Source of the DNA: Maribacter orientalis
Lineage (GTDB): Bacteria; Bacteroidota; Bacteroidia; Flavobacteriales; Flavobacteriaceae
Direction: 5' to 3'
Length of the DNA: 64,000 nt
Assembly: GCF_900109345.1 (NCBI RefSeq)
Contig: NZ_FNZN01000007.1
Location: 70,930 to 134,929, forward strand
Positions 1 to 8,750 of this stretch are shown in pieces (position 1 is the first letter of the stretch; each line of letters starts with the position of its first letter). Position numbers and translations under genes: made by a program. The notes beneath the pieces are model-generated. The model did no database searches and was not told the DNA's origin. It saw nothing but the letters and a program-made list of their open reading frames with translations.

Positions 1-47
1 TCATTACTTCATAATTAGGTCTCGGCTGTGCTTGATCGAACAATACT

Positions 48-1334
48 CTATTTTTTAAGGCTATTTAATCTTAGGGTTACCGCATTTTTATGTGCTTGTA
101 AACCTTCAGCTTCAGCCATTAATTCAATGGCATTACCAATATTTTGAATTCCTACCTTAGTAATCTTCTGGAACGTCATACTTTTCATGAAACTATCTAA
201 ATTCACTCCACTATACTGCTTTGCATATCCGTTAGTTGGTAACGTATGATTGGTACCCGAAGCATAATCACCAGCGCTCTCGGGCGTATAATTCCCAATA
301 AAAACAGAGCCAGCATTTTGAGTGTTATCAATATAAAAATCTTCATTATCTACACAAACTATATAGTGTTCAGGACCATATTCATTGATTAAGTCAATCG
401 CCATGCGGTCATCTTTAACGTAGATAAGTTTGCTATTTGAAATTGCCTGCCTCGCAATTTCTTTTCGTGGCAGTTCTTCTAATTGCAACGCTACCTCTTT
501 CTCTACTTCTTCAATCATATTTTTTGAGGTCGACACTAAAATCACCTGACTATCAATACCATGCTCTGCCTGGCTCAATAAATCGGATGCTACAAAGGCA
601 GCATTAGCAGTATTATCTGCTACAACCAATAGTTCTGAAGGACCTGCAGGCATATCAATGGCTACACCATGTTTTGTTGCAATTTGTTTAGCAACGGTTA
701 CGTATTGATTACCAGGTCCAAATATTTTAAAAACCTGTGGAATGGTTTCTGTACCAAATGTCATACCTGCAATAGCTTGTATCCCTCCAACCTTTATAAT
801 TTTGGTAACTCCGCATAAACTAGCAGTATATAAAATTGCAGGGTTCAATTTCCCTTCCTTATCAGGTGGAGAACAAAGCACTATTTCTGAGCATCCAGCA
901 ATAGTCGCAGGTACCGCCAACATTAAAATGGTTGAAAATAATGGTGCTGTTCCACCAGGAATATAAAGTCCTACTTTTTGAATAGGTCTTTTTTCTTGCC
1001 AACAAGAGACTCCAGGTGCCGTTTCTATTTCAATTCGACCTGTTTTCTGAGCAAAATGAAACACTTCAATATTTACCTTAGCCAATTGAATAGCTGCTTT
1101 AAGCTCATCTGAAACTAGAGTCTTAGCCTCTTCAATTTCAACCTCTGAAACCAACATATTCTCTAAGGCTACTTTGTCAAATTGTTGAGTATACTTTTTT
1201 AATATACTATCACCACTTGTTTTAACTTCCTCGAAAATACTATTGACCAACCCTTCAATATCGGCTACTGTCTGTGTAGGACGCTTTAAAACATCCTTCC
1301 AATCTGCTCTCTTAGGATTATATATTTTATTCAT
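48..1334 (-). CDS. hisD: Histidinol dehydrogenase HisD
   Basis: Cytoplasmic zinc enzyme that oxidises L-histidinol to histidine in two NAD-dependent steps, the last reactions of histidine synthesis. The 428 residues are normal for the family. Visible family residues: the zinc ligand pair Q and H in SQAEHG, the catalytic Glu-His of YGPEHYIV, the TNHTLPTNG stretch and the C-terminal His in LQAHKNA. It starts 18 bases after the hisG stop and is cotranscribed with it. The next gene of the operon, hisC in most relatives, would begin at the window edge: an ATG sits at positions 4-2 on the minus strand, 43 bases beyond the hisD stop, but only its first codon is visible. Confidence 0.97.
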   Translation of the reverse strand: MNKIYNPKRADWKDVLKRPTQTVADIEGLVNSIFEEVKTSGDSILKKYTQQFDKVALENMLVSEVEIEEAKTLVSDELKAAIQLAKVNIEVFHFAQKTGRIEIETAPGVSCWQEKRPIQKVGLYIPGGTAPLFSTILMLAVPATIAGCSEIVLCSPPDKEGKLNPAILYTASLCGVTKIIKVGGIQAIAGMTFGTETIPQVFKIFGPGNQYVTVAKQIATKHGVAIDMPAGPSELLVVADNTANAAFVASDLLSQAEHGIDSQVILVSTSKNMIEEVEKEVALQLEELPRKEIARQAISNSKLIYVKDDRMAIDLINEYGPEHYIVCVDNEDFYIDNTQNAGSVFIGNYTPESAGDYASGTNHTLPTNGYAKQYSGVNLDSFMKSMTFQKITKVGIQNIGNAIELMAEAEGLQAHKNAVTLRLNSLKK

Positions 1335-1352
1335 TCTTCCTTGTACTTACTA

Positions 1353-2210
1353 CTATAATACCATCTTTTCAATTGGGCAAACTAAAATACCTTCAGCACC
1401 AGCTTTCTTTAACTCGTCTATTACTTCCCAGAATTTATCTTTGTTGATTACGGTATGAACAGAGCTCCAACCTTCATCGGCCAAAGGAAGTACCGTAGGA
1501 CTGCGCATTCCAGGAAGTAATTTTAAAATTCCATCCAATTTATCATTTGGTGCGTTAAGCAATACATATTTAGAACCCCTAGCTCGTAATACCGATTGAA
1601 TACGAAATTGTAACTTTTCTAATAACTCTCTTCTTTCTTCTGAAATCTTTGGTGAAACTGCCAAAACAGCTTCACTTGTAAGCATTACTTCAACCTCCTT
1701 TAGATTATTTTTAAACAACGTACTACCACTGGAAACAATATCACAAATGGCATCTGCCAAACCAATATTCGGTGCAATTTCTACCGAACCACTAATGATG
1801 TGTAAATCAGCAGTAATACCTTTATCCTTTAGGTAATTTAAAACTGTGTTTGGATAGGAAGTAGCTATACGCTTTCCTTCAAAATCCTTTATTGAATTAA
1901 ACTTAAATGATTTTGGCACCGCTAGGGAAACTTTACATTTTGAAAATCCAAGTTTCTCAGCAATAGAAATATCCTCACCCTTTTCTACCAAGACATTTTC
2001 ACCAATAATGGCGATATCTACTACGCCATCTCTAAGGTATTGAGGTATATCACCATTTCTAAGATAGAAAACCTCCATTGGGAAATTTCTTGAAGAAGCT
2101 TTTAATTGATCCTTTCCATTATCGATGGAAATTCCACAATCTTTTAAAATTTGAAGGGATTCCTCATTAAGTCTTCCCGATTTCTGAATAGCAATTCTAA
2201 TTTTAGTCAT
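1353..2210 (-). CDS. hisG: ATP phosphoribosyltransferase HisG, long form
   Basis: Catalyses the first committed step of histidine synthesis, joining ATP and PRPP to give phosphoribosyl-ATP. At 285 residues it is the long HisG form: an N-terminal two-lobed catalytic part with the PRPP-binding stretch DIVSSGSTL near residue 160, then a C-terminal ACT-like regulatory domain of about 75 residues (from around MRSPTVLPL) that binds histidine for feedback inhibition in this form. It therefore needs no HisZ partner. It is the first structural gene of the his operon and lies behind the leader peptide and hairpin at 2252-2364, so control is probably double: allosteric on the enzyme and attenuation on the transcript. 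Confidence 0.97.
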   Translation of the reverse strand: MTKIRIAIQKSGRLNEESLQILKDCGISIDNGKDQLKASSRNFPMEVFYLRNGDIPQYLRDGVVDIAIIGENVLVEKGEDISIAEKLGFSKCKVSLAVPKSFKFNSIKDFEGKRIATSYPNTVLNYLKDKGITADLHIISGSVEIAPNIGLADAICDIVSSGSTLFKNNLKEVEVMLTSEAVLAVSPKISEERRELLEKLQFRIQSVLRARGSKYVLLNAPNDKLDGILKLLPGMRSPTVLPLADEGWSSVHTVINKDKFWEVIDELKKAGAEGILVCPIEKMVL

Positions 2211-2251
2211 TTGTTTGTTTTATGCTTGGCAAGCAAAACAGAGTTAAATAC

Positions 2252-2281
2252 AAAACCCGTTTGATTGCTCAAACGGGTTTT
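2252..2281 (-). terminator. Candidate attenuator terminator of the his operon
   Basis: A perfect 13-base inverted repeat (AAAACCCGTTTGA and its complement) with a four-base loop, followed on the minus strand by a T-rich run. It lies between the leader peptide and the hisG start, so it can only act on his operon transcripts. A weaker A/T-rich hairpin at 2285-2308 (core TTGTA/TACAA) sits between leader stop and terminator and may be part of the alternative fold. I could not find a convincing antiterminator by eye. Confidence 0.8.
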
Positions 2282-2310
2282 TAAATATGTTGTACTACTA
2301 CAATACATTC

Positions 2311-2364
2311 CTACCTCGCCAGAGCGTGAGTATGAATATGATGATGTGTAGTTCTGTTTTTCAT
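2311..2364 (-). CDS. his operon leader peptide (HisL-like), 17 aa
   Basis: A short open frame reading MKNRTTHHHIHTHALAR, too short for usual gene callers. Five of its 17 residues are histidine and four of these lie within five codons (CAT CAT CAT ATT CAT). It starts with ATG and ends with TAG 29 bases before the 5' arm of the terminator hairpin at 2252-2281, itself just upstream of hisG. This is the arrangement of ribosome-mediated attenuation in enterobacterial his operons: shortage of charged tRNA-His stalls the ribosome on the His run and changes the downstream RNA fold. The peptide and hairpin are seen directly; the mechanism is inferred. A tRNA-His gene lies at the other end of the window. 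Confidence 0.82.
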   Translation of the reverse strand: MKNRTTHHHIHTHALAR

Positions 2365-2378
2365 TATAATGTAAAAGT

Positions 2379-2408
2379 AAAAGGTATTTTCCATTTCACA
2401 AAACAAAA
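2379..2408 (-). promoter_or_regulatory. Candidate his operon promoter
   Basis: Reading the minus strand, TTTTG (2408-2404), 17 bases, then TACCTTTT (2386-2379) approximate the Bacteroidota consensus TTTG-N19-TAnnTTTG. This would place the transcript start only about ten bases before the leader ATG. An alternative is the perfect -7 box TATTTTTG at 2429-2422, which lacks a well-spaced -33 box. Confidence 0.35.
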
Positions 2409-2443
2409 GTTTAAAATGAAACAAAAATAATTAACTCCGTGTT

Positions 2444-3256
2444 TTAGTTATTACCCAAAATTAAGGGAAGACCATCGCTACCACCTACAATGACAACTTT
2501 TGAATTAGGTGACTCTGCTAATTTTAGTGTAGCATCGATTCCTTTATCCTTTAAAATTTGGTCATTTAAAGACGCACTTAAAATACGGTTAGCATCTGCT
2601 TTACCTTGAGCTTCAATCGTTACTTTTTCAGCCTCCTTTTTAGCAGTAACCAAACGGAACTCATACTCTAAAGATTCTTGCTCTTGCTTTAATTTTCTTT
2701 CGATAGCGTCCTTAATGGTTGGTGGTAATGTTACATCTCTTACCAATATTTCATTCAATTGAATATACTGACCTGAAACTATTTTTTGAGTCTCATCAAA
2801 AATTTCTTGTTGAATCGCATCCCTTTTACTTGAATACAGTTGCTCTGGTGTATAACGGCCAACTACAGAACGGGCAGCAGATCGTATCGTTGGCAACAAT
2901 ACACGTTGAATATACTCTGTTCCCTTCTCTTGGTGCAATTTTCCTAAATCACTACGAATAGGTTCGAACCAAGCTGATGCTTCCAATTTAATATCCAAAC
3001 CATTACTTGACAATACATTCATACTTTCAAGTACTTCTTGTTGTCGTACTTCATAAACAGTCACTCTATTCCAAGGTGCTACTAAATGAAATCCTTCACC
3101 CATTGGTGGCTGGTCCGTAACCACACCCCCACCAAACGTTTTATACAATACGCCTGCCTGACCTGAGTCAATGGTGACGGTAGATTTTGAAATTCCTATA
3201 ATCAAAACAATAAAAATAAATATTGCGGGTAATGCAATCTTTGGTAACTTATCCAT
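2444..3256 (-). CDS. Prohibitin / SPFH (band 7) family membrane protein
   Basis: Single-pass membrane protein of 270 residues. Residues 8-27 form an N-terminal hydrophobic anchor, followed by an SPFH/band 7 domain to about residue 210 and a charged helical stretch (KRKLKQEQESLEYEFRLV, then KKEAEKVTIEAQGKAD) typical of prohibitins, which form ring oligomers and are linked to membrane protein quality control. The ATG start is the first methionine before the anchor. It begins 10 bases after the VWA-type gene stop, so the two probably share a transcript. The specific partner, in many bacteria a membrane protease, is not evident here. Confidence 0.85.
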   Translation of the reverse strand: MDKLPKIALPAIFIFIVLIIGISKSTVTIDSGQAGVLYKTFGGGVVTDQPPMGEGFHLVAPWNRVTVYEVRQQEVLESMNVLSSNGLDIKLEASAWFEPIRSDLGKLHQEKGTEYIQRVLLPTIRSAARSVVGRYTPEQLYSSKRDAIQQEIFDETQKIVSGQYIQLNEILVRDVTLPPTIKDAIERKLKQEQESLEYEFRLVTAKKEAEKVTIEAQGKADANRILSASLNDQILKDKGIDATLKLAESPNSKVVIVGGSDGLPLILGNN

Positions 3257-3266
3257 TCGTGTAAAT

Positions 3267-5294
3267 TTAAATTAATCCGTTATATTTTCTGATAAACCAT
3301 TCTACCGTGAAGGCCAAAATTATTAAAGCCAGTAGAATTCTAAACTCAATCAAAGGTACGATATTTATAGAGCTTTTCTCGGTTGGAACATAGTTATCAT
3401 TCTCTATTAGATCTTTCTTAATAGCATCGATTTGAGATGAATAATAATGTTTACCTCCAGAGTTGGCAGCCAATTTCGCCATTTTTGAATCATCACTAGA
3501 GACAAATCGATTTTCCATATCAAATTCTGAGATTACAAACGAACCCGTTTCTGATTTAGATTCGTTATCAACCGATAATTTAAAGTCATATTCACCAGCT
3601 AAAAGATTAGAAAGGTCGGCTTCAAAATATCCATTTTTTAATACCATAGGATTATCTTGACTAGACTTCGTTTTCTTATTGGTAACCCTAATTTTCATCT
3701 TTGCATTAGGGTCAAACAAAAAGGCCTCGTCAAAATAGGTTGCTGTTATAATTGCATTTGAGCTGCCTTCATAAACTTTTTCATATTCAACATTAAGGCG
3801 CGATTTATTCTTGGTACTGGTTAAATAGCGAATTAAATTACCCATGAATTCATCAAAATTGATGAATTCACCTGTATTTCTAAATGTCTGCATGCGCCAT
3901 TTCCAAAGATTTTCGCCAACTAGTAAAGCCTGTTTTTTAGAATTGTCCTCTATTACGGATAATAACGGCTGTTGTACATTCAATCCTTTAATTTGAGTAC
4001 CAAGTAGTGCCTCATAAGGTTTTTGAAAAATAATAGGTCCTGCGTCACTTAACAATGGGGGGAAATTGGTTAAATCGAATTTAGAAATATCATACCTTGA
4101 AAATGCATTATTCAACAATGCGAAAACCTCTTGTTGAGGATAACCACTTTCAATTTCAAAACCAAGACTCGCTTCATTCAAAAATGAATAATCTGCATGA
4201 GAACCTGTAATTATAAAGGTATTTGCATTTTTACTTTTTGCATAATCCAGTGATGCTTTAAAACGAACAGTTGGCTGATAAAAAATGAATAAATCAATTT
4301 CATCTAATATACTATTAGCAACATTTGGCTTTAAAATGGATACTTCTCTTTGCTTATTACTTTCTATAGCTTTCTTAAGAGTTCCCAAATCAGGATGCAA
4401 AATATCGGCAATCAATCCAATTTTAGTCTTCTCATCAATTATCTCTATACTAGTAGACCTTCTATTGTTAGCTATATTTCGTTCTGCAGGTAATTGAGAG
4501 ATTTCTACAATTAAATTTTTAATTCCGACAGTATTAGCATCTATTTCTATCGAGATGGCTTTAAAATTAGATTCATTATTTAAATTTAAATTTTCGCGAT
4601 GTACTATTCTATCATTCATCTTAACAGATACAGTAGCTGAAACAGCTGTGTTACCTTGATAAGAAATATAGGTTTCTAATGGGAATTTATTTTTTAAGAA
4701 TGCATACTTATTAGTTAAAATAGGCCCGACAGATAAGTCCTTATACTTCGTGGTATCACCTAAGACTACAGTATAAAGAGTACTATTTTCGTCAGTTTTA
4801 AAATAACTATAATCTTGCCCAATAGTCTGGTTACCGTCAGATAATAATAGAGTTACCGTCTGTTCACGACCAAAAATATCTTTTAAAGCAGAAAGAGATT
4901 TATATATATTGGTAATCTTGTCTTCAAATGTTAAACTATCTAATACACCTAATTCACTACCAAATCGGTAATCACTTATTTTAAATCTACTTGAAATTTC
5001 GTCTGAAGATTTTAATTGAGAAATAATATCTTTAATTTCAACTCCACTTTCAGCTAAAGAACTTGAATTATCAGCTAAAATCACCAAATTTGGCTTTTCT
5101 AAACTATAGGATTTCTGTGAAAATTGAGGGTTTATAAGTAAAACGAGTAGACCAAATATTCCTATAAATCGCAAAAAGGCTAAGAGCAAATATACATTGC
5201 TTTTAGCCTTTTGTTTATATACATATTGAAGCACAACTATACCTAGAGCAACGATAGCAGCAAGAACAATATACAATACTGTTGTGGTTTCCAT
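3267..5294 (-). CDS. VWA-type membrane protein, function unknown
   Basis: A 675-residue membrane protein. I start it at the ATG before METTTVLYIV; a longer frame begins at a TTG ten codons earlier and is less likely. Two hydrophobic helices occupy roughly residues 6-27 and 35-53, and a third lies near the C terminus (IVPLIEFRILLALIILAF) before a short basic tail. Between them is a large extracytoplasmic part that begins with DNSSS, matching the DxSxS metal-binding motif of von Willebrand A domains. The layout resembles Bacteroidota BatA/VWA-type proteins, but I cannot name the gene or a ligand. It follows fabG and precedes the prohibitin-like gene on the same strand. Confidence 0.7.
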   Translation of the reverse strand: METTTVLYIVLAAIVALGIVVLQYVYKQKAKSNVYLLLAFLRFIGIFGLLVLLINPQFSQKSYSLEKPNLVILADNSSSLAESGVEIKDIISQLKSSDEISSRFKISDYRFGSELGVLDSLTFEDKITNIYKSLSALKDIFGREQTVTLLLSDGNQTIGQDYSYFKTDENSTLYTVVLGDTTKYKDLSVGPILTNKYAFLKNKFPLETYISYQGNTAVSATVSVKMNDRIVHRENLNLNNESNFKAISIEIDANTVGIKNLIVEISQLPAERNIANNRRSTSIEIIDEKTKIGLIADILHPDLGTLKKAIESNKQREVSILKPNVANSILDEIDLFIFYQPTVRFKASLDYAKSKNANTFIITGSHADYSFLNEASLGFEIESGYPQQEVFALLNNAFSRYDISKFDLTNFPPLLSDAGPIIFQKPYEALLGTQIKGLNVQQPLLSVIEDNSKKQALLVGENLWKWRMQTFRNTGEFINFDEFMGNLIRYLTSTKNKSRLNVEYEKVYEGSSNAIITATYFDEAFLFDPNAKMKIRVTNKKTKSSQDNPMVLKNGYFEADLSNLLAGEYDFKLSVDNESKSETGSFVISEFDMENRFVSSDDSKMAKLAANSGGKHYYSSQIDAIKKDLIENDNYVPTEKSSINIVPLIEFRILLALIILAFTVEWFIRKYNGLI

Positions 5295-5362
5295 GGATCT
5301 AGAAAATATTGTGCGCAATAGCAACAGACAAATTATCTGTTACCGAATTATTCGTTTTCGGC

Positions 5363-6112
5363 TTAAGTTAACATACCACCATCTACATTCAATACCTGTC
5401 CGGTTACATAACTCGAAAGGTCTGATGCAAAATAAAGACATGCATTGGCAATATCCTCTGGAGATCCGCCTCTTTTTAAAGGAATACCATCTCTCCAACC
5501 TTGAACAGTTTTCTCATCAAGCTTTTCTGTCATTTCAGTTTCAATGAAACCTGGCGCAATTGCATTACATCTTATATTTCGTGAGCCTAATTCAAGTGCC
5601 ACAGACTTTGTAAATCCAATCATACCTGCTTTTGAGGCGGCATAATTTGTCTGACCCGCATTACCTTTAACCCCAACTACACTACTCATATTTATAATAG
5701 AGCCGCTTCGTTGTTTTAGTAAAGTTCGTTGAACCGCTTTGGTCATGTTAAAGACCGACTTTAAGTTGATATCGATTACCGTATCAAAATCTGCTTCAGA
5801 CATACGCATAAGAAGATTATCTTTCGTAATACCGGCATTATTGATTAAAACATCAATTCTACCACCAAAATCTTCTAAAACTTTAGCTACCAATTCTTCA
5901 GCTTCTTGAAAGTTAGCTGCATTACTTTTATAAGCCTTGGCATTAACGCCTTTAGCCTTCAATTCTTTTTCTAATTCTAAAGCTGGAGCTTCACTCGAGC
6001 TATAGGTAAAAGCAACATTGGCCCCATGGTCAGCAAATACTTGGGCAATGCCCATACCTATTCCTCTACTTGCTCCAGTAATAATTACATTTTTATCTTC
6101 TAATAATTTCAT
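5363..6112 (-). CDS. fabG: 3-oxoacyl-[ACP] reductase FabG
   Basis: Short-chain dehydrogenase of 249 residues that reduces 3-oxoacyl-ACP with NADPH in fatty-acid elongation. The cofactor motif TGASRGIG is at residues 12-19, NNAG near 90, catalytic Ser in NMSSVVG and the YAASK Tyr/Lys pair near 154-158, with a C-terminal VDGG motif. Length and motifs agree with FabG rather than a generic sugar or steroid dehydrogenase. It lies downstream of sucD beyond a terminator hairpin (6176-6200), and a good -7 box, TATATTTG, at 6149-6142 suggests a promoter of its own. Confidence 0.92.
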   Translation of the reverse strand: MKLLEDKNVIITGASRGIGMGIAQVFADHGANVAFTYSSSEAPALELEKELKAKGVNAKAYKSNAANFQEAEELVAKVLEDFGGRIDVLINNAGITKDNLLMRMSEADFDTVIDINLKSVFNMTKAVQRTLLKQRSGSIINMSSVVGVKGNAGQTNYAASKAGMIGFTKSVALELGSRNIRCNAIAPGFIETEMTEKLDEKTVQGWRDGIPLKRGGSPEDIANACLYFASDLSSYVTGQVLNVDGGMLT

Positions 6113-6175
6113 AAGTCAATCATTTACTTAAGGTAGTTTACCAAATATACCTTTTGTTTGAATTATAGGCTAAAA

Positions 6176-6200
6176 AAAATCCCGCTACAAACGGGATTTT
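6176..6200 (-). terminator. Intrinsic terminator after sucD
   Basis: Nine-base inverted repeat AAAATCCCG/CGGGATTTT with a seven-base loop and a run of eight T on the minus strand, 20 bases past the sucD stop. It separates sucD from fabG. Confidence 0.85.
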
Positions 6201-6219
6201 ATATGAATTATATGAGTTC

Positions 6220-7092
6220 TTAACCCATTACTTCTTTTACTTTCAAACCAATTTCAGCTGGAGAATCAACCACGTGAATTCCACATTCTCTCATAATTCG
6301 TTTTTTAGCTTGTGCCGTATCATCACTACCACCTACAATTGCACCGGCATGACCCATTGTTCTACCAGCAGGAGCAGTTTCACCAGCGATAAAACCGACA
6401 ACTGGTTTTTTACTTCCACTAGCTTTGTACCATTGTGCCGCATCAGCTTCTAATTGACCACCAATTTCACCGATCATTACTACACATTTAGTCTCAGGAT
6501 CATTGATCAATAACTCAACCGCTTCTTTTGTAGTGGTTCCAATAATTGGATCACCACCAATACCGATAGCAGTTGTAATACCTAAACCTTGACGAACCAC
6601 TTGATCAGCAGCCTCATATGTCAAAGTACCTGATTTAGATACAATACCTACATTTCCTTTCTTAAATACAAAACCTGGCATAATACCAACTTTTGCCTCA
6701 CCCGGAGTAATAACACCCGGACAGTTAGGTCCAATTAAACGACAATCTCTGCTTTTTATATAATTGGCAACCATTACCATATCAGCAACTGGTATACCTT
6801 CTGTAATTGTAATAATAACTTTAATACCTGCATCTGCAGCTTCCATTATTGCATCAGCAGCAAATGCTGGTGGAACGAAAATAATAGTCGTATCAGCACC
6901 TACTTTTTCAACAGCTTCAGAAACCGTATTAAAAACTGGTTTCCCTAAATGCTCTTGTCCTCCTTTGCCTGGTGTAACACCACCCACAATATTAGTACCG
7001 TACTCAATCATTTGCTCGGCATGAAAAGTACCTTCACTACCGGTGAAACCTTGTACGATTATTTTGGAATCCTTATTTACTAATACGCTCAT
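6220..7092 (-). CDS. sucD: Succinyl-CoA synthetase alpha subunit SucD
   Basis: Alpha subunit of the TCA-cycle enzyme that converts succinyl-CoA to succinate with formation of ATP or GTP. The 290 residues cover the CoA-binding Rossmann domain ([13 protein letters not shown] near residue 15; PNCPGVI near 124) and the ligase domain with the phosphorylated histidine, here H248 in [11 protein letters not shown]. The beta subunit gene sucC is not adjacent, which is common in Bacteroidota. A -7 box TATTTTTG (7128-7121, minus strand) lies just upstream, and the gene ends at a strong terminator, so it is probably transcribed on its own. Confidence 0.97.
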   Translation of the reverse strand: MSVLVNKDSKIIVQGFTGSEGTFHAEQMIEYGTNIVGGVTPGKGGQEHLGKPVFNTVSEAVEKVGADTTIIFVPPAFAADAIMEAADAGIKVIITITEGIPVADMVMVANYIKSRDCRLIGPNCPGVITPGEAKVGIMPGFVFKKGNVGIVSKSGTLTYEAADQVVRQGLGITTAIGIGGDPIIGTTTKEAVELLINDPETKCVVMIGEIGGQLEADAAQWYKASGSKKPVVGFIAGETAPAGRTMGHAGAIVGGSDDTAQAKKRIMRECGIHVVDSPAEIGLKVKEVMG

Positions 7093-7163
7093 ACTACTGT
7101 AGTTTTTATTTTTAAAAGAACAAAAATATAGGTTTGTTAATGAATTTTAAAGCATTAACATGC

Positions 7164-8099
7164 TTATTTCTTGTCCAATTTTTTAATTATTTCTGGAATC
7201 TTCTTTATATAGGCTAATTGTTTCAATTTTTCACGGGATTCTTCTATTGGCGTACCGAAATAACTCTTGCCACCAGCTACCGATTTAGTAACTCCGGTTT
7301 GCCCCATTATAACCGCGTTCTTACCTATTGTAATACCACTATTTGTACCTACTTGCCCCCATAAGGTTACTTCATCTTCTATAATAACACAGCCTGCGAT
7401 ACCCGTTTGCGATGCGATTAAACACTTCTCTCCAATTACCGTATCGTGCCCAACATGAACTTGATTATCGAGCTTTGAACCGAAACCGATGGTAGTATCT
7501 CCTGTCACACCTCGATCAATAGTACAAAGTGCCCCAATGTCAACATTGTTTTTCAAAACAACTCTTCCACCAGAAATTAATTTATCGAAACCATCAGGTC
7601 GTTTTTTGTAGTAAAAAGCATCAGCACCTAAAACACTACCCGCATGAATGGTTACATTGTCGCCAATAACACAATTATCATAAATGGAAACGTTAGAATG
7701 TATTAAGCAATTATCCCCTATAGTTACATTGTTACCTATAAAAGCATTTGGTTGTATTACCGTATTTTTTCCGATTTTTGCCGTTGCTGAAATAGAACGA
7801 TTATTTGGTACAAAAGGTTGAAAAAATGTAGTCAGTTTATTAAAATCCCTGAACGGATCATCTGAAATCAGCAATGCCTTTCCTTCTGGACAATCAACAT
7901 TTTTATTTATTAGGATAATCGTAGCCTTAGATTTTAAGGCTTTATCATAGTATTTAGGATGATCAACAAATACAATATCACCAGGCTCTACAACATGAAT
8001 TTCGTTCATTCCCAAAACCGGAAAATCATCAATGCCCACATACGTACTCGAAATGATATCGGCAATTTGCTTTAATGAAAATATAGTAGGAAACTTCAA
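7164..8099 (-). CDS. LpxD-like acyltransferase, second divergent copy
   Basis: Left-handed beta-helix protein of 311 residues with an N-terminal LpxD-type uridine-binding region and about ten hexapeptide turns. It is related to the LpxD encoded at 10941 but differs clearly. It keeps the His matching the LpxD catalytic base (HVGHDTVIG), but where the true LpxD has GIVGHIMIG it reads GTNSGITIG, so the second conserved active-site His is missing. The start must be TTG: the frame upstream meets a stop two codons earlier and no ATG is available. It may use a different acyl donor or sugar acceptor; LpxD annotation alone would be overconfident. Confidence 0.85.
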   Translation of the reverse strand: MKFPTIFSLKQIADIISSTYVGIDDFPVLGMNEIHVVEPGDIVFVDHPKYYDKALKSKATIILINKNVDCPEGKALLISDDPFRDFNKLTTFFQPFVPNNRSISATAKIGKNTVIQPNAFIGNNVTIGDNCLIHSNVSIYDNCVIGDNVTIHAGSVLGADAFYYKKRPDGFDKLISGGRVVLKNNVDIGALCTIDRGVTGDTTIGFGSKLDNQVHVGHDTVIGEKCLIASQTGIAGCVIIEDEVTLWGQVGTNSGITIGKNAVIMGQTGVTKSVAGGKSYFGTPIEESREKLKQLAYIKKIPEIIKKLDKK

Positions 8100-8135
8100 T
8101 TTCTAAATTTGATTAGTATATAATACCACGTATAA

Positions 8136-8702
8136 TTACTCCTTCACACGCTCCATATATGAGCAGCTAGAAGTGTCAATCTTAATTTTATCTCCTTCAT
8201 TAATAAATAAAGGTACGTTTACCTCTGCACCGGTTTCTACTTTTGCCGGTTTAGTCGCATTAGTTGCTGTATTTCCTTTTACGCCAGGTTCTGTATAGGT
8301 AACTTCTAAAACTACACTTGCAGGCATGTCAACAGATAATGGCATATTATCTTCTGTATTAAACAAAATAGTAACAACTTCACCCTCTTTTAACAATCCT
8401 GGTGCATCTAAAGAACTTTCTTGTAAAGTGATTTGATTATAATCATCCGTATTCATAAAATGATACGTATCTCCTTCAGGATATAAATATTGATAAGAAC
8501 GGGTTTCAACTCTTACATCTTCAATTTTATGACCCGCTGAGAAGGTATTATCCAATACTTTACCAGAAGTAACACTTTTTAATTTTGTACGCACAAAAGC
8601 AGGTCCTTTACCTGGCTTAACATGTAAAAATTCTATTATTTTATAAATATCATTATTGTATCGAATACATAGTCCTTTTCGAATATCTGATGTAGATGCC
8701 AT
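8136..8702 (-). CDS. efp: Translation elongation factor P
   Basis: Three-domain tRNA-mimicking factor of 188 residues that rescues ribosomes stalled at polyproline. The tip loop reads KPGKGPAF, with K32 in the position that other bacteria modify. The KOW-like N-terminal domain, the OB domains and the C-terminal GDKIKIDTSSCSYMERV signature are all present. It sits between lpxA and the second LpxD-like gene, an arrangement conserved in flavobacteria without an obvious functional link. No modification enzyme gene (epmA, ymfI-like) is seen nearby. Confidence 0.97.
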   Translation of the reverse strand: MASTSDIRKGLCIRYNNDIYKIIEFLHVKPGKGPAFVRTKLKSVTSGKVLDNTFSAGHKIEDVRVETRSYQYLYPEGDTYHFMNTDDYNQITLQESSLDAPGLLKEGEVVTILFNTEDNMPLSVDMPASVVLEVTYTEPGVKGNTATNATKPAKVETGAEVNVPLFINEGDKIKIDTSSCSYMERVKE

Positions 8703-8750
8703 TAGTATATTTTATTAATATTGTTACTTAATTTATAAACAAAGTATGTC

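Noticed and set aside
742..1458. Plus-strand open frames opposite hisD and hisG
   Set aside because: They are antisense to well-supported genes, have no promoter or family features and show the expected pattern of shadow frames.
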